A stretch of 33,723 bases of DNA from assembly GCA_024229695.1 (NCBI GenBank), contig JAAESD010000109.1, positions 1-33,723 of the forward strand. Reading direction: 5' to 3'. The notes under the pieces were generated by a model. That model did no database searches, was not told the DNA's origin, and worked only from the letters and a program-made list of their open reading frames with translations. Made by a program: the position numbers and the translations under genes. Of this stretch, positions 9,105-18,273 are shown one piece after another (the stretch's first letter is position 1; each line of letters begins with the position of its first letter). This DNA comes from a bacterium (GTDB lineage Bacteria > Krumholzibacteriota > Krumholzibacteriia > LZORAL124-64-63).

Positions 9105-11999
9105 CTACCGCACTAAAGTTAGTTTTTTTACTAATGAACTACTGGAAGACCTTGATTCAACAAAGTAAACTCCCGATGCAACTGGTTCACTGGATTCATC
9201 TTTACCGCTCCAGGTAATCGATCCTGGGCCTGCCTCAACTTCCTCGTTGAACAGCACACAAACCTCTTCTCCGCGAATGTTGAAAATGGTAATTTTCAAG
9301 TTACCTGCCGACGGCATATTGTAGCTGATTTTTGAACGAGGGTTGAATGGATTTGGGGAGCAGTTCAGTGTAAAAACCGTGCCGGGGATTTCATCATCAG
9401 GAACATCAACGCCGATAAGATTGAAGTTGGATAAAATATCTGCAAGCACATCAACAGCAACAAAACCATCTGTCGTTATCCAATGTTTGTAGGCAAACGA
9501 TAAGAATACAACCTGGTTGTCGTTGAAAGTATTAACAGTTGCTGCGGCGTATTCATAAACACCACCGTTTCCACCAGGATCAGTAAACTCAGCAATTCGG
9601 GTGGCAGTTACTGCATTTATCCCGTCAAAGTCCGAATAATTAGGACAACCGCCGTTGGCAATAAAATCCCTTTGTATGTACTCATTGTTTTGGATTGGAA
9701 AAATCCGTGGTGTTCTTTGTCCATTGATATAATCTGACACATCAGCTGTAAATCTACTTATGCCTACCTTCTCGCTGAAAAACTGACTGGCAGCAGATCC
9801 CCATGAACCTGATTTCAATTGATTACCAACCAACAGCATGTTTTTGTGACCTATATCAAGCCAGGAATCAAAAAGACCTATATCATTGTCAGGTTCACTA
9901 TTCAAAGCATACCGTCGTTCATCACCACTGGTGTAGAGAATGTTTTCGTATCCTGAAATCTGCTCCAGCGTTGCTCTGCCACCAAGACCATTATTCTCAT
10001 TAGGGTAAAATGTTGGGCTCTTTGTTGTATAAACATCCAGATTAACGCCCTCTTTATAGCCAAGCTCATTGAGAGATGAAATCCAGAGTGACGCAGATTC
10101 TTCATCACCAGAATCATTCCAGAACAGAGTAGCTGGAATATGTCCATAAATACTCAATAGCGTGGGTAATGCGTTCATTGTAAATAAGTTACTCCACAAT
10201 AGAGGTTGGTAATCTGGATCAGCGGGGAATTTTCCAAAACCTGTGAGGTCGGCTGGTAACGTTGTTACTCCGCCGAGACTGTCTTCAGCTTTGAAGTAGT
10301 AATGGATTATATCACCAGGGAAAAGGAACCCTTCGTCAGGTAAATCAAAACAGAACTCATTTTCGACACCTGTTGTATCGCCATAAACCCAACCTGCAGT
10401 TCCCGGTATGTCGCGGTAAGGATCAAATAGAGGATTCTGGTACATTGACCAATACATTTTTGGGGGCTCTACAAAAACAGATCCATATTTGACAGCTGTC
10501 ATACTTACAACAATTGAATCACCCGGCTGGATTAGCATCTGCTCCTCTGAAATATTGCGTGCCATATCAAATCGGACTGAGTTTGTACTCAGGTCTTGGA
10601 GATCAAGTTCACCACTTGCAGGAAAATTATCCTGAGCAAAATCAATCATATTTGCTTCAATATACGGACCGCTGGGATCGAAAACTTTTACGGCAACATT
10701 ATCGAAATACGGGGCTGGTGTTGGATCTGGTATAGGACCCCAAATATAACTTAATTCCAAGACACCAAGAGAAACTCTGACAGCATTACTTCCAGGTTCA
10801 GTCATTGTTGATACGTCATAATCATGTCGAAAATATTCAGGACCACCATAATATACATAACCGTGATTTTTCCACTCCGACCATGACTGGCCAGAATCTG
10901 AACTTGATTGAATACTCCATTTGTAAAAAATTGCATTATCAATTATCTGGTGTTTGTAAACATCGAAAGAAAAAATACACCCATCCCAATTACCTTCCGG
11001 AATTGTCAGTACCGGTGACCATATCTCATTATTCAGGCTATAGTCATAACCAGCCAGCCCCCCAATACAATTAACTGCAAATCCACCTGGGCCATAGGTC
11101 CATGTCTGTCCATAAGTGCCACCAGTTCCAGGGACAACAATACCATCGTCAATAAAAGCGAATTGCGGAGTATCGTTTGAGTTGCATGGATCAATATTTG
11201 CAAGCTGTGGCCAGACCTTGGAAAAGTCTCCAACAGAGGGACGAGGAAGAAATTCCCAATTACCAGAACCAATTTCAAAATCATCGTAGATTATCTGAGT
11301 ACCATTAAAGGCAACGGCAATGTCATCCAGGTTTGTGTGACCTTGTGTTGGCCAGTCACAATCTTCATCAGACCAGGCGTTATCAGAACTACCTATAAAT
11401 TGAATATGGATTTGGTCAGATTCGGGGCCCATATAGTTAGCAGGATCAACGGTAACGTTAACAGCGAAAGATTCTGCATCACCAATACCGTTCCATGTTT
11501 CGTATACCATCATTCCGCCTGTTTCTTCTACAGCAAAATATGTGTAGTCATAACCAGGCTCGTTGTCATACCAGATTATTCCAGTAACATCAATTGTTGT
11601 TGGCAACAATGGATCAGGGGCAGTTCCTGACCAGTCCAATAACTCCCAATAGGAGTTTGCGTAGCCGCCAACCGGATCACCTGCGCCACAAGAAGGAATA
11701 AGTTCATCACCACAGTATGCAGTGTTAACACCTGTGCGATAAGTACTAACATGCCAGACAGTAGGTTCTACAGTAAGGTCAACACCCGTCCATCCTTCCT
11801 CATCTGGAATAGTTCCAGTTGCGTCATCCTGGAACTTACCATCGTTGCGATCTGGACCGCCCAACAAATACAAAGTATCTGTACGTGCAGACGAGCCTGT
11901 GCTTGTAATCATGCTGGTTTGTTTGCCATCGGCAATGTTGTATTGGACAGCGGAGAAAGCGATAATTGGCAAAAATAACAGGATTAGAAATGTTTTCAT
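9105..11999 (-). CDS. Large secreted protein with MAM-like N-terminal modules and type IX-like C-terminal tail (paralogue 2)
   Basis: The start is taken as ATG 11999 (964 residues), ten bases after AAGGG; the in-frame GTG at 12008 sits one base from it. A signal peptide (MKTFLILLFLPIIAFSA) begins the protein. Its layout matches the downstream paralogue module by module: DTLYLLGGPDR near the mature N-terminus, YCGDELIPSCGAGDP, WSDEDCDWPTQG, DPCNSNDTPQF, NPLFDPYRDIP, LPDEGFLFPGDIIHYY, ATLFWNDSGDEE, YENILYTSGDE, and a 91-residue tail with SPNPFNPRSKISY, FNIRGEEV and ASGVYFVES. Conservation is highest at cysteines, Trp/Asp loops and the tail. Cell-surface location is inferred from the tail. The substrate or partner is unknown, and a degenerate amidotransferase/peptidase-like central fold is possible but unproven. 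Confidence 0.87.
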   Translation of the reverse strand: MKTFLILLFLPIIAFSAVQYNIADGKQTSMITSTGSSARTDTLYLLGGPDRNDGKFQDDATGTIPDEEGWTGVDLTVEPTVWHVSTYRTGVNTAYCGDELIPSCGAGDPVGGYANSYWELLDWSGTAPDPLLPTTIDVTGIIWYDNEPGYDYTYFAVEETGGMMVYETWNGIGDAESFAVNVTVDPANYMGPESDQIHIQFIGSSDNAWSDEDCDWPTQGHTNLDDIAVAFNGTQIIYDDFEIGSGNWEFLPRPSVGDFSKVWPQLANIDPCNSNDTPQFAFIDDGIVVPGTGGTYGQTWTYGPGGFAVNCIGGLAGYDYSLNNEIWSPVLTIPEGNWDGCIFSFDVYKHQIIDNAIFYKWSIQSSSDSGQSWSEWKNHGYVYYGGPEYFRHDYDVSTMTEPGSNAVRVSLGVLELSYIWGPIPDPTPAPYFDNVAVKVFDPSGPYIEANMIDFAQDNFPASGELDLQDLSTNSVRFDMARNISEEQMLIQPGDSIVVSMTAVKYGSVFVEPPKMYWSMYQNPLFDPYRDIPGTAGWVYGDTTGVENEFCFDLPDEGFLFPGDIIHYYFKAEDSLGGVTTLPADLTGFGKFPADPDYQPLLWSNLFTMNALPTLLSIYGHIPATLFWNDSGDEESASLWISSLNELGYKEGVNLDVYTTKSPTFYPNENNGLGGRATLEQISGYENILYTSGDERRYALNSEPDNDIGLFDSWLDIGHKNMLLVGNQLKSGSWGSAASQFFSEKVGISRFTADVSDYINGQRTPRIFPIQNNEYIQRDFIANGGCPNYSDFDGINAVTATRIAEFTDPGGNGGVYEYAAATVNTFNDNQVVFLSFAYKHWITTDGFVAVDVLADILSNFNLIGVDVPDDEIPGTVFTLNCSPNPFNPRSKISYNMPSAGNLKITIFNIRGEEVCVLFNEEVEAGPGSITWSGKDESSEPVASGVYFVESRSSSSSLVKKLTLVR

Positions 12000-12149
12000 A
12001 ATTCTCACACCCTTAAATAAAAATATTCCCTTTGAGCATACCTGAATTATCGGTTTTTTTCAACTATATTCGCCGTTTGTATTTACTAAACTCAAGTGAT
12101 GTTGTACTGTGAAATCAGTCCATAATTTAAATAAGGAAAGACCATCATA

Positions 12150-14963
12150 ATGGCCCAGTTTGCAGTCTCATATATAGGTTACGATGAACCAACGTTACCC
12201 GCTCTTGGAAAACTGTTACTTGAAAAAGATCTGACAAAAACACTGGTCTTGCTGCCTTCGGTGCGTGGCTGTGCATCACTGAGGCAACATCTTTTAAATC
12301 TAAGCGATAAAAAAGCGATTTTGCTACCGGAAGTCACGACACCGGCCCTCTTGGTCAGGACTCTGGCTGAACGATTGGAAACTGTTCAACAACCTGAATT
12401 TCCCGGGCATTTGCGTGAACTTGTTCTTGCTCACGAATTGCTGAAACTTGAATGGGCAAATGAATCCAAGTCATCTATTCCAGGTATCGCTACTGAATTG
12501 ATAAGCCTGTTTGATGAAATGCGAACTGCAGACAGAAAGATTGAAGATATAAACGGCGATGGTGAATTATTTGCAAGAGACTTGTCGCGCGTACAAGATG
12601 CGTGGGGTTTGTATCGGAACAAGATTACATATGACCCTGTTGACCTGGCTCTGGATGTTATTGATCAGGTTTGTGAAAGCGAAAAACTGCTTCCTGTAAA
12701 CAGAATTGTTGTTGCTGGAATGAATGACATCAAACCTGTTCATCTGAGGTTGCTGACTCATCTTGCAAGCCAGGTTGATGAAGCTCTGATTGTTGCTGAT
12801 CAACTGACAGATAATGACACCATCGGAAGATTGTTATCTGCTGGTTATTCAAAGACCTCACGCTTCCACCCTCAATTTCCGGTTATAAATTGTGTTTCAA
12901 AAATTACCGGCAATGATCCTGTTGAAATTGCGATGGTAAAACAATCCGACGATGAGCTGCTTGAAGACTTACTGAATATGTGTGGTGACTCTGAATCTGA
13001 AAGCAGGTTCGTAGCTGAACAAGTAATCAAGTCATTGCAGGAAAATGGTGCGGACCAATCGATTGTTGTTGCAACTGCAGACAGTTCACTTGCAAAACGA
13101 ATTGTCCACCAACTTGAAGCTGCGGGAATAACTGTTGATGATACTGGCGGAACTCCTTTGCCATCGACAAAAGAAGGTTTGCTGATTTGGGCTCTGCTGA
13201 GAATGGCAGTAACCAATATGCAAAGCGGAGAACTGCTTGAGCTTCTCACCCACCCTGACGTGAAATTCAAGAGTGCTGATGTTCTGAAGTTTGAAAAAGA
13301 ACTGATGCGAGGGTATCTGGAAGCAAATGGGCCCGATGGTTTCAAAAAAAGAATTAAAGAAGGCTCAAGCTTAAAAGAATTGCTGTCGGAAATTATTGAG
13401 ATTTTCAAACGCCTTGATACTAAAGGAAAGAAAAGCTGGGCTGAACATGTTGCAGGTCTGCGTAAAGCTTGGGGGATTGCAACTGCCAATAGCAATGAGC
13501 TTGAGGGTGAAAGTAAAGTTTCTGCGTTAATTGGTATTATCGATTTGCTGGACAGTCTTGTTGAACAGTCTGATCAACTTCCAAAGGTTTCATTGTCAGA
13601 ATTTTGTGTTGAGCTTGGCAGACTGCTAAGCGGAATCGATGCACGACCTCATCGTGCAGAACACTTGCCAGTTCAGGTAACCGGTCTGGTTGAAGCCAGA
13701 ATTGAATATGCCGATTTATTGATTCTGGCAGGAATGGACGCTGATACTTTCCCTGGAAAACAGAATCGGCCAATCCTGCTGGGAAATAGTTGGCGCATGA
13801 GTAGTGGGCTGCAAACATGGGAAGACAGACTTGGGCTTGAAGCAGATCTGTTTATGCGAATTTTGCATGGCGGAGAAAAAGTAATTATCACCTGGACTGC
13901 TGAAAAAGCCGGTCGACCTACTTTGCCGTCGCCATTTATTTCCAGGCTGACTACAACCCTGAAAAAAGATATTGAATTTGCTGATGGTGCGCCTGTTTAT
14001 CGGGAACTGCTTCCTGATCTGGATGCAATCAGGAATGAGCAAACCAGTTTTCAGAACGAAGGTATTGAAATTCCTGTTACAGGTTCGCCACGAAAAGCAA
14101 GCCACTTGAGCAACAGTTCTATATCCAAATATCTTGGCTGCCCATTCCACTATCTGATTGAAAAGGGGTTTGGTATTGGGCAAGAAGATGAGATGGATAC
14201 AAAGATTGGCGGCAAAGAGTACGGAGAAATTACTCACTCGGTTATGAATACCGCTTTCACATATAGCGATCTGCCAAAGCTGCTGGAAGATGGAGATATT
14301 GCCGGGGCTGAAGCTGCCCTGTGCAAAGTAGCTGACAAAGAGTTTTCTAAAAGAGGCGATCTGTCTCAAAGCAGGATGTGGGAAGCGTCTTTCCTGCAGT
14401 TTGTGCCTGAGATTATAAAGCTGGAGATTAAAAACCTGGACCTGCATAAACCGAGCAAGCACGAAGCTCCATTTGAATTCACGCTTGGCGACTTACGAGA
14501 TCTTGGCGTTACGGTGCAATCTAAAATTGAGGAAATTGTTATCAAAGGGCGGATTGATAGAATCGATATCAATCTCGAAAACGAAAAAACATATCACGTT
14601 TATGATTACAAAAGTGGACAAACCCCGATCATGAAAGATGTCATCGGTTATAAAGATTTGCAGCTTCATATTTATGCCTTGGCTATGACTCTTGGAAAAG
14701 TTTCAGGAGTGAGTGGCAATGTGATTTCTGGTGGATATTACAAATTGGGCAAAGACGAAGTGATGATTAAGCCGGAAGTTAAATTGACTCCTGATATTTT
14801 GAAAGAAGCAGCTGAAACAATTGTTGATGTCGCGTTGAAGTCGAGAAATTACGATGAAAGTTTCAGGTTACTCAATAAAGATGATTGGGAGAAATCGGGT
14901 GACCCGAAACCATGTACTTATTGCCATCTTAAAACCACATGTCGGATAGATGAGGTGCGATAA
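12150..14963 (+). CDS. addB: AddB-type helicase/nuclease subunit with Fe-S PD-(D/E)XK domain
   Basis: This 937-residue protein is the partner of AddA in the RecBCD-like double-strand-break resection complex, acting in the cytoplasm. The N-terminal half is an inactive helicase-like fold (LVLLPSVRGCASLRQHLL at about residue 30) with no Walker A motif, as in the alphaproteobacterial AddB type. The C-terminal nuclease has GRIDRID (Asp803), DYKSG (Asp819, Lys821) and LQLHIYALA. Cys664 together with Cys922, Cys925 and Cys931 (CxxCx5C at the extreme C-terminus) matches the four Fe-S ligands known in Bacillus AddB. An AAGGAAAG ribosome site lies 11 bases before ATG 12150. Its stop shares one base with the addA start (TAATG), so the two are translationally coupled. 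It is divergent from the secreted-protein block. Assignment to addB rather than another PD-(D/E)XK protein rests on the adjacent addA. Confidence 0.92.
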   Translation: MAQFAVSYIGYDEPTLPALGKLLLEKDLTKTLVLLPSVRGCASLRQHLLNLSDKKAILLPEVTTPALLVRTLAERLETVQQPEFPGHLRELVLAHELLKLEWANESKSSIPGIATELISLFDEMRTADRKIEDINGDGELFARDLSRVQDAWGLYRNKITYDPVDLALDVIDQVCESEKLLPVNRIVVAGMNDIKPVHLRLLTHLASQVDEALIVADQLTDNDTIGRLLSAGYSKTSRFHPQFPVINCVSKITGNDPVEIAMVKQSDDELLEDLLNMCGDSESESRFVAEQVIKSLQENGADQSIVVATADSSLAKRIVHQLEAAGITVDDTGGTPLPSTKEGLLIWALLRMAVTNMQSGELLELLTHPDVKFKSADVLKFEKELMRGYLEANGPDGFKKRIKEGSSLKELLSEIIEIFKRLDTKGKKSWAEHVAGLRKAWGIATANSNELEGESKVSALIGIIDLLDSLVEQSDQLPKVSLSEFCVELGRLLSGIDARPHRAEHLPVQVTGLVEARIEYADLLILAGMDADTFPGKQNRPILLGNSWRMSSGLQTWEDRLGLEADLFMRILHGGEKVIITWTAEKAGRPTLPSPFISRLTTTLKKDIEFADGAPVYRELLPDLDAIRNEQTSFQNEGIEIPVTGSPRKASHLSNSSISKYLGCPFHYLIEKGFGIGQEDEMDTKIGGKEYGEITHSVMNTAFTYSDLPKLLEDGDIAGAEAALCKVADKEFSKRGDLSQSRMWEASFLQFVPEIIKLEIKNLDLHKPSKHEAPFEFTLGDLRDLGVTVQSKIEEIVIKGRIDRIDINLENEKTYHVYDYKSGQTPIMKDVIGYKDLQLHIYALAMTLGKVSGVSGNVISGGYYKLGKDEVMIKPEVKLTPDILKEAAETIVDVALKSRNYDESFRLLNKDDWEKSGDPKPCTYCHLKTTCRIDEVR

Positions 14964-17900
14964 TGTGTAAACAAGAACAATGGCAAATCGACAACAGCAA
15001 GAGCGCAACAATAGAACAGCGGAATGCTGCAAACCCTGGTCAATCAATACTGTTGAGAGCTTCTGCTGGAAGTGGCAAAACAAAAGTTCTTATCGACAGG
15101 ATTGTGCGTCTGCTGCTTGATGGTGCTGACCTGAAAAGTATAGTAGCACTCACATTTACAAAAAAAGCTGCTACTGAAATTCAGAAAAGACTGCTGGTCA
15201 GGTTTCGCGAATACGTAATTGCAGATGATAGTGAATTGCGTGCTAAGCTGAAAAAAATGACAGACGCTGAACCGACTGAGGAAAATTGCGCCAGAGCAAG
15301 AGTTCTGTATGAAGAAATGCTTGATGATCAGTCCGGCTTGCAGATTGGAACAATCCACTCCTGGTGTCAGGGATTGCTTAACCGATTCGCTGATGAAGCA
15401 AATGTTGGCCCATCATTTGTTGTAATTGAAGAAACAGACGAGTTGTGGGAAGAGGCTATTGTAAAACTGGAGAAAGAGCTTTCCTCTGATAAGCCTGCTC
15501 TTGCTGAACTTGCAAAGCTTGGGAAAAAACCTGGATCGGTTAGAGATAAACTGAAGGAAGTGTTGAACAATCGGGTTGAAATTGACAGGTGGAGTGACAA
15601 GGTTGCCGACCAGAATAATGTTGCTGTACCACTTGATAAACGAACTGATCTGTTTGATGAACTTATTGTCGATTTACTGGACAATATTTATGGAAAAGGT
15701 GGAATTAAAAAACAAAGTGACGTTATTGCGTTTACAAAAAACTGTGCCATTCAATTAAAAGATGATTTGTCTGAACTGGAAGCTGTGGAGGGCGATGATC
15801 CTACAAAAGGCTTCACCAAAAAGATGGCTGAGTTTCGCAACACACTTGATTCTATAGCTGAGCTTGATAACAGTAATCCTGAAATTATAACCAGACTCAA
15901 GAAGCTTGTTCTGACTGACGCTGGAACTCTCCGCGTAATTTCAGGCAGGAAACCTAATACAGAGTTACGCAAAGAGGTTTACGAAGAAATATGCAAAGAC
16001 AGCCTGCTCGCCTTTGCTCTGTTTGATATAATCTGCATCGTTGAAAATAATATCATCCAGCTGAAATATGGACTTCGTGCAGTTGATATTTATGACTCTC
16101 TGAAAGCACGGGACAGGGTGCTGGACTTTCATGATCTGGAAAGAAAAACCAGAGAACTTCTTCATGGTGATTTCAATCTGAGCCAGTGGATAAAATACAG
16201 AACTGACTGCGGTATCAAGCACTTTCTGGTCGATGAATTTCAGGATACAAACCGTGTACAGTGGGATATTCTGAAGCCGTTCATGGATGAAATTATCTGC
16301 ACAGATGATGATAGAACCCTGTTTTTGGTTGGCGATGTAAAACAATCAATCTACAGATTCCGCGGAGCTTGCCCTGAAATATTTGGTGAAGTTGCAGACA
16401 AGTATCACGACATTACTGAACAGTTGAACCTGCCTACAAACTTCAGATCTACAAAACTGCTTGTTGATACAACCGGAGAAATCTTCCAGAAAAAAGTTCT
16501 CAGTGAGTTGTTACCTGATGGTGAAATCGAAAATGTAAAACAGCTTCCCTATCGAAATGATACTCCAGGTGAAATTGTTTATCACGCAATTGCAGAAGAG
16601 GGCGATCTAAATCAAAGAAGAGAAGCTGTTGCAAATCATACGGCAAAAATTGTTCAACAATTACTGGAAACCGATTATGAGCCTCGTGATATTCTGATTC
16701 TGTCACGTTACAGAACTGCAATCAAATATTATGAGAAAGCGCTGCGTGCTATTGGTGTGCCTTTTGTACCAAGTGGTAGAGGTGCACTGGCTGAAACTTG
16801 TGAAGTAAATGACATTCTGAATCTGTTGCGCTGGTTGATGTACAGAGATGACGATGCCGCCCTGGCTGGAGTCCTGCGCTCTCCCATTTTCAGATTTTCG
16901 CAAACAGACTTGCAGAAACTTCTCACTATTAGACTCCACTCAAACAAAACACTTTGGGAAGAATTCTCAGACCAAAAGAAACCGTGGTATGATTATATTT
17001 TTCTGTTGAACGACTGGCTTTACTGTGCAGGAAATTCAAGCTCTCACTCCCTGCTGCGAACAATTTTTCAAAGCGACCTGCTTGACCGATACGAAGCTGC
17101 CCTTGGTGAACAGTCTCGCTATAACTTGCTCCGATTATTTGACCTTGCACTTGAGCATGACAACACAAAATTCCCCACTACTCGTGGCTTTATCAATAAA
17201 ATTGAACAGTCTGCGCTCAGAAAAAATCAGGATGAAGGAGCTCTGCCTGAAACAACCAGAGGCAGGTTGCAGATTCTAACTGTTCACGGAGCCAAAGGAC
17301 TTGAAGCTCCTGTTGTTTTGTATGTCGATGCGGCATCGCCAATTCGCAAGGATGAGAGTGAAGCTCATCTGACAACCAATAATGACAAGCACCCTGATTG
17401 TGGACCGGTCATTACAGGAATTAAAAAGATTCATCGCCAACCAGCTGGAGATATTGAAACAAACCTTTCTCAAGTTGTAGTTGAGGCTCAAAAGAAAAAC
17501 GAAAAAGAAGAGGCTAACCTGCTTTATGTAGCGATGACAAGGGCCCGGGATGTTTTACATGTTCTTGGATCTGAACCAAAACATAAAGGAAGCTCTTCGC
17601 CACTAAAGTGGATTGCTCAAACTGAAGAGTTGGTTGACTGGGATGAAAGTGCTGACAGCTCAGAACTTGTAAAATCTGAAATTACATTTTCCGATAAACC
17701 GATATCCTGGTCTCCACCCGATACCGAAACAGCAAGAGTTGAAGTGAATAACCCATCGGCAACAGATGGCACAGATGACAAAAAACTTGATGAAAAAGAT
17801 AATGAAAACAGGCTGGAGCACATAAAGCAGGCTGCAATCAGGGGAACCAGAATTCACCTTCTGCTTGAGCTCGCTACCCAGAACAACCAGGCACCAACTG

Positions 17901-18253
17901 GCAAAAGCAGTGAGTCACAGGAAGCAGCCAGAGTATTCAGCAACCCGGACCTGCAGTGGATATTCGATGCGAAAAATGGCCTTAATGAGGTTCCGTTTAT
18001 CCACAACAGCAAAGAAGGGAAGCAGGTTTATGGAATTATTGACCGCTTGATTATTGAAGATGATACAATCCATATCATCGACTACAAGTCAAACCGGGTA
18101 GATGAAAATTCAATCGATATAAAAGTGGATTACTACAGACCGCAAATGGAAGCATATGAATCTGCTTTAAAAAACATCTACCCCGGACGTGACATAAAGA
18201 CATATTTATTGTTTACTGCAATGAACGATGGCAAGCTTGTTAAGTTAACTTGA
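14963..18253 (+). CDS. addA: AddA-type ATP-dependent helicase-nuclease
   Basis: This 1096-residue UvrD-family (SF1A) helicase-nuclease unwinds and degrades DNA ends to feed RecA. In order it shows Walker A ASAGSGKT (residues 33-40), motif Ia LTFTKKAA, QIGTIHSWC, Walker B DEFQD (424-428), motif III LVGDVKQSIYRFRGA, motif IV TNFRST, motif V LTVHGAKGLE and motif VI LLYVAMTRARD. The C-terminal RecB-type nuclease has GIIDRLI (Asp1027) and DYKSN (Asp1040, Lys1042), so both activities look intact. A charged low-complexity linker (about residues 890-955) joins helicase and nuclease. The start at 14963 overlaps the addB stop by one base. The gene ends in TGA, and a histidine kinase begins 20 bases later. 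Length and domain order match AddA rather than plain UvrD/PcrA. Confidence 0.95.
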   Translation: MCKQEQWQIDNSKSATIEQRNAANPGQSILLRASAGSGKTKVLIDRIVRLLLDGADLKSIVALTFTKKAATEIQKRLLVRFREYVIADDSELRAKLKKMTDAEPTEENCARARVLYEEMLDDQSGLQIGTIHSWCQGLLNRFADEANVGPSFVVIEETDELWEEAIVKLEKELSSDKPALAELAKLGKKPGSVRDKLKEVLNNRVEIDRWSDKVADQNNVAVPLDKRTDLFDELIVDLLDNIYGKGGIKKQSDVIAFTKNCAIQLKDDLSELEAVEGDDPTKGFTKKMAEFRNTLDSIAELDNSNPEIITRLKKLVLTDAGTLRVISGRKPNTELRKEVYEEICKDSLLAFALFDIICIVENNIIQLKYGLRAVDIYDSLKARDRVLDFHDLERKTRELLHGDFNLSQWIKYRTDCGIKHFLVDEFQDTNRVQWDILKPFMDEIICTDDDRTLFLVGDVKQSIYRFRGACPEIFGEVADKYHDITEQLNLPTNFRSTKLLVDTTGEIFQKKVLSELLPDGEIENVKQLPYRNDTPGEIVYHAIAEEGDLNQRREAVANHTAKIVQQLLETDYEPRDILILSRYRTAIKYYEKALRAIGVPFVPSGRGALAETCEVNDILNLLRWLMYRDDDAALAGVLRSPIFRFSQTDLQKLLTIRLHSNKTLWEEFSDQKKPWYDYIFLLNDWLYCAGNSSSHSLLRTIFQSDLLDRYEAALGEQSRYNLLRLFDLALEHDNTKFPTTRGFINKIEQSALRKNQDEGALPETTRGRLQILTVHGAKGLEAPVVLYVDAASPIRKDESEAHLTTNNDKHPDCGPVITGIKKIHRQPAGDIETNLSQVVVEAQKKNEKEEANLLYVAMTRARDVLHVLGSEPKHKGSSSPLKWIAQTEELVDWDESADSSELVKSEITFSDKPISWSPPDTETARVEVNNPSATDGTDDKKLDEKDNENRLEHIKQAAIRGTRIHLLLELATQNNQAPTGKSSESQEAARVFSNPDLQWIFDAKNGLNEVPFIHNSKEGKQVYGIIDRLIIEDDTIHIIDYKSNRVDENSIDIKVDYYRPQMEAYESALKNIYPGRDIKTYLLFTAMNDGKLVKLT

Positions 18254-18273
18254 TTTGTGAGCGAGGTTAAAGC

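Noticed and set aside
12872-13495. 207-residue minus-strand open frame inside addB
   Set aside because: It is antisense to a well-supported gene, rich in serine from reverse-complemented codons, with no recognisable motif or ribosome site.
13716-14462. 248-residue minus-strand open frame inside addB
   Set aside because: It is a shadow of the real frame; its composition (many Gln, Phe, Cys, Asn) and lack of motifs do not suggest a protein.
18251-18253. TGA at the end of addA as another selenocysteine codon
   Set aside because: The protein is already full length with the nuclease complete, and the following frame soon runs into the kinase ribosome site with no conserved sequence or hairpin.
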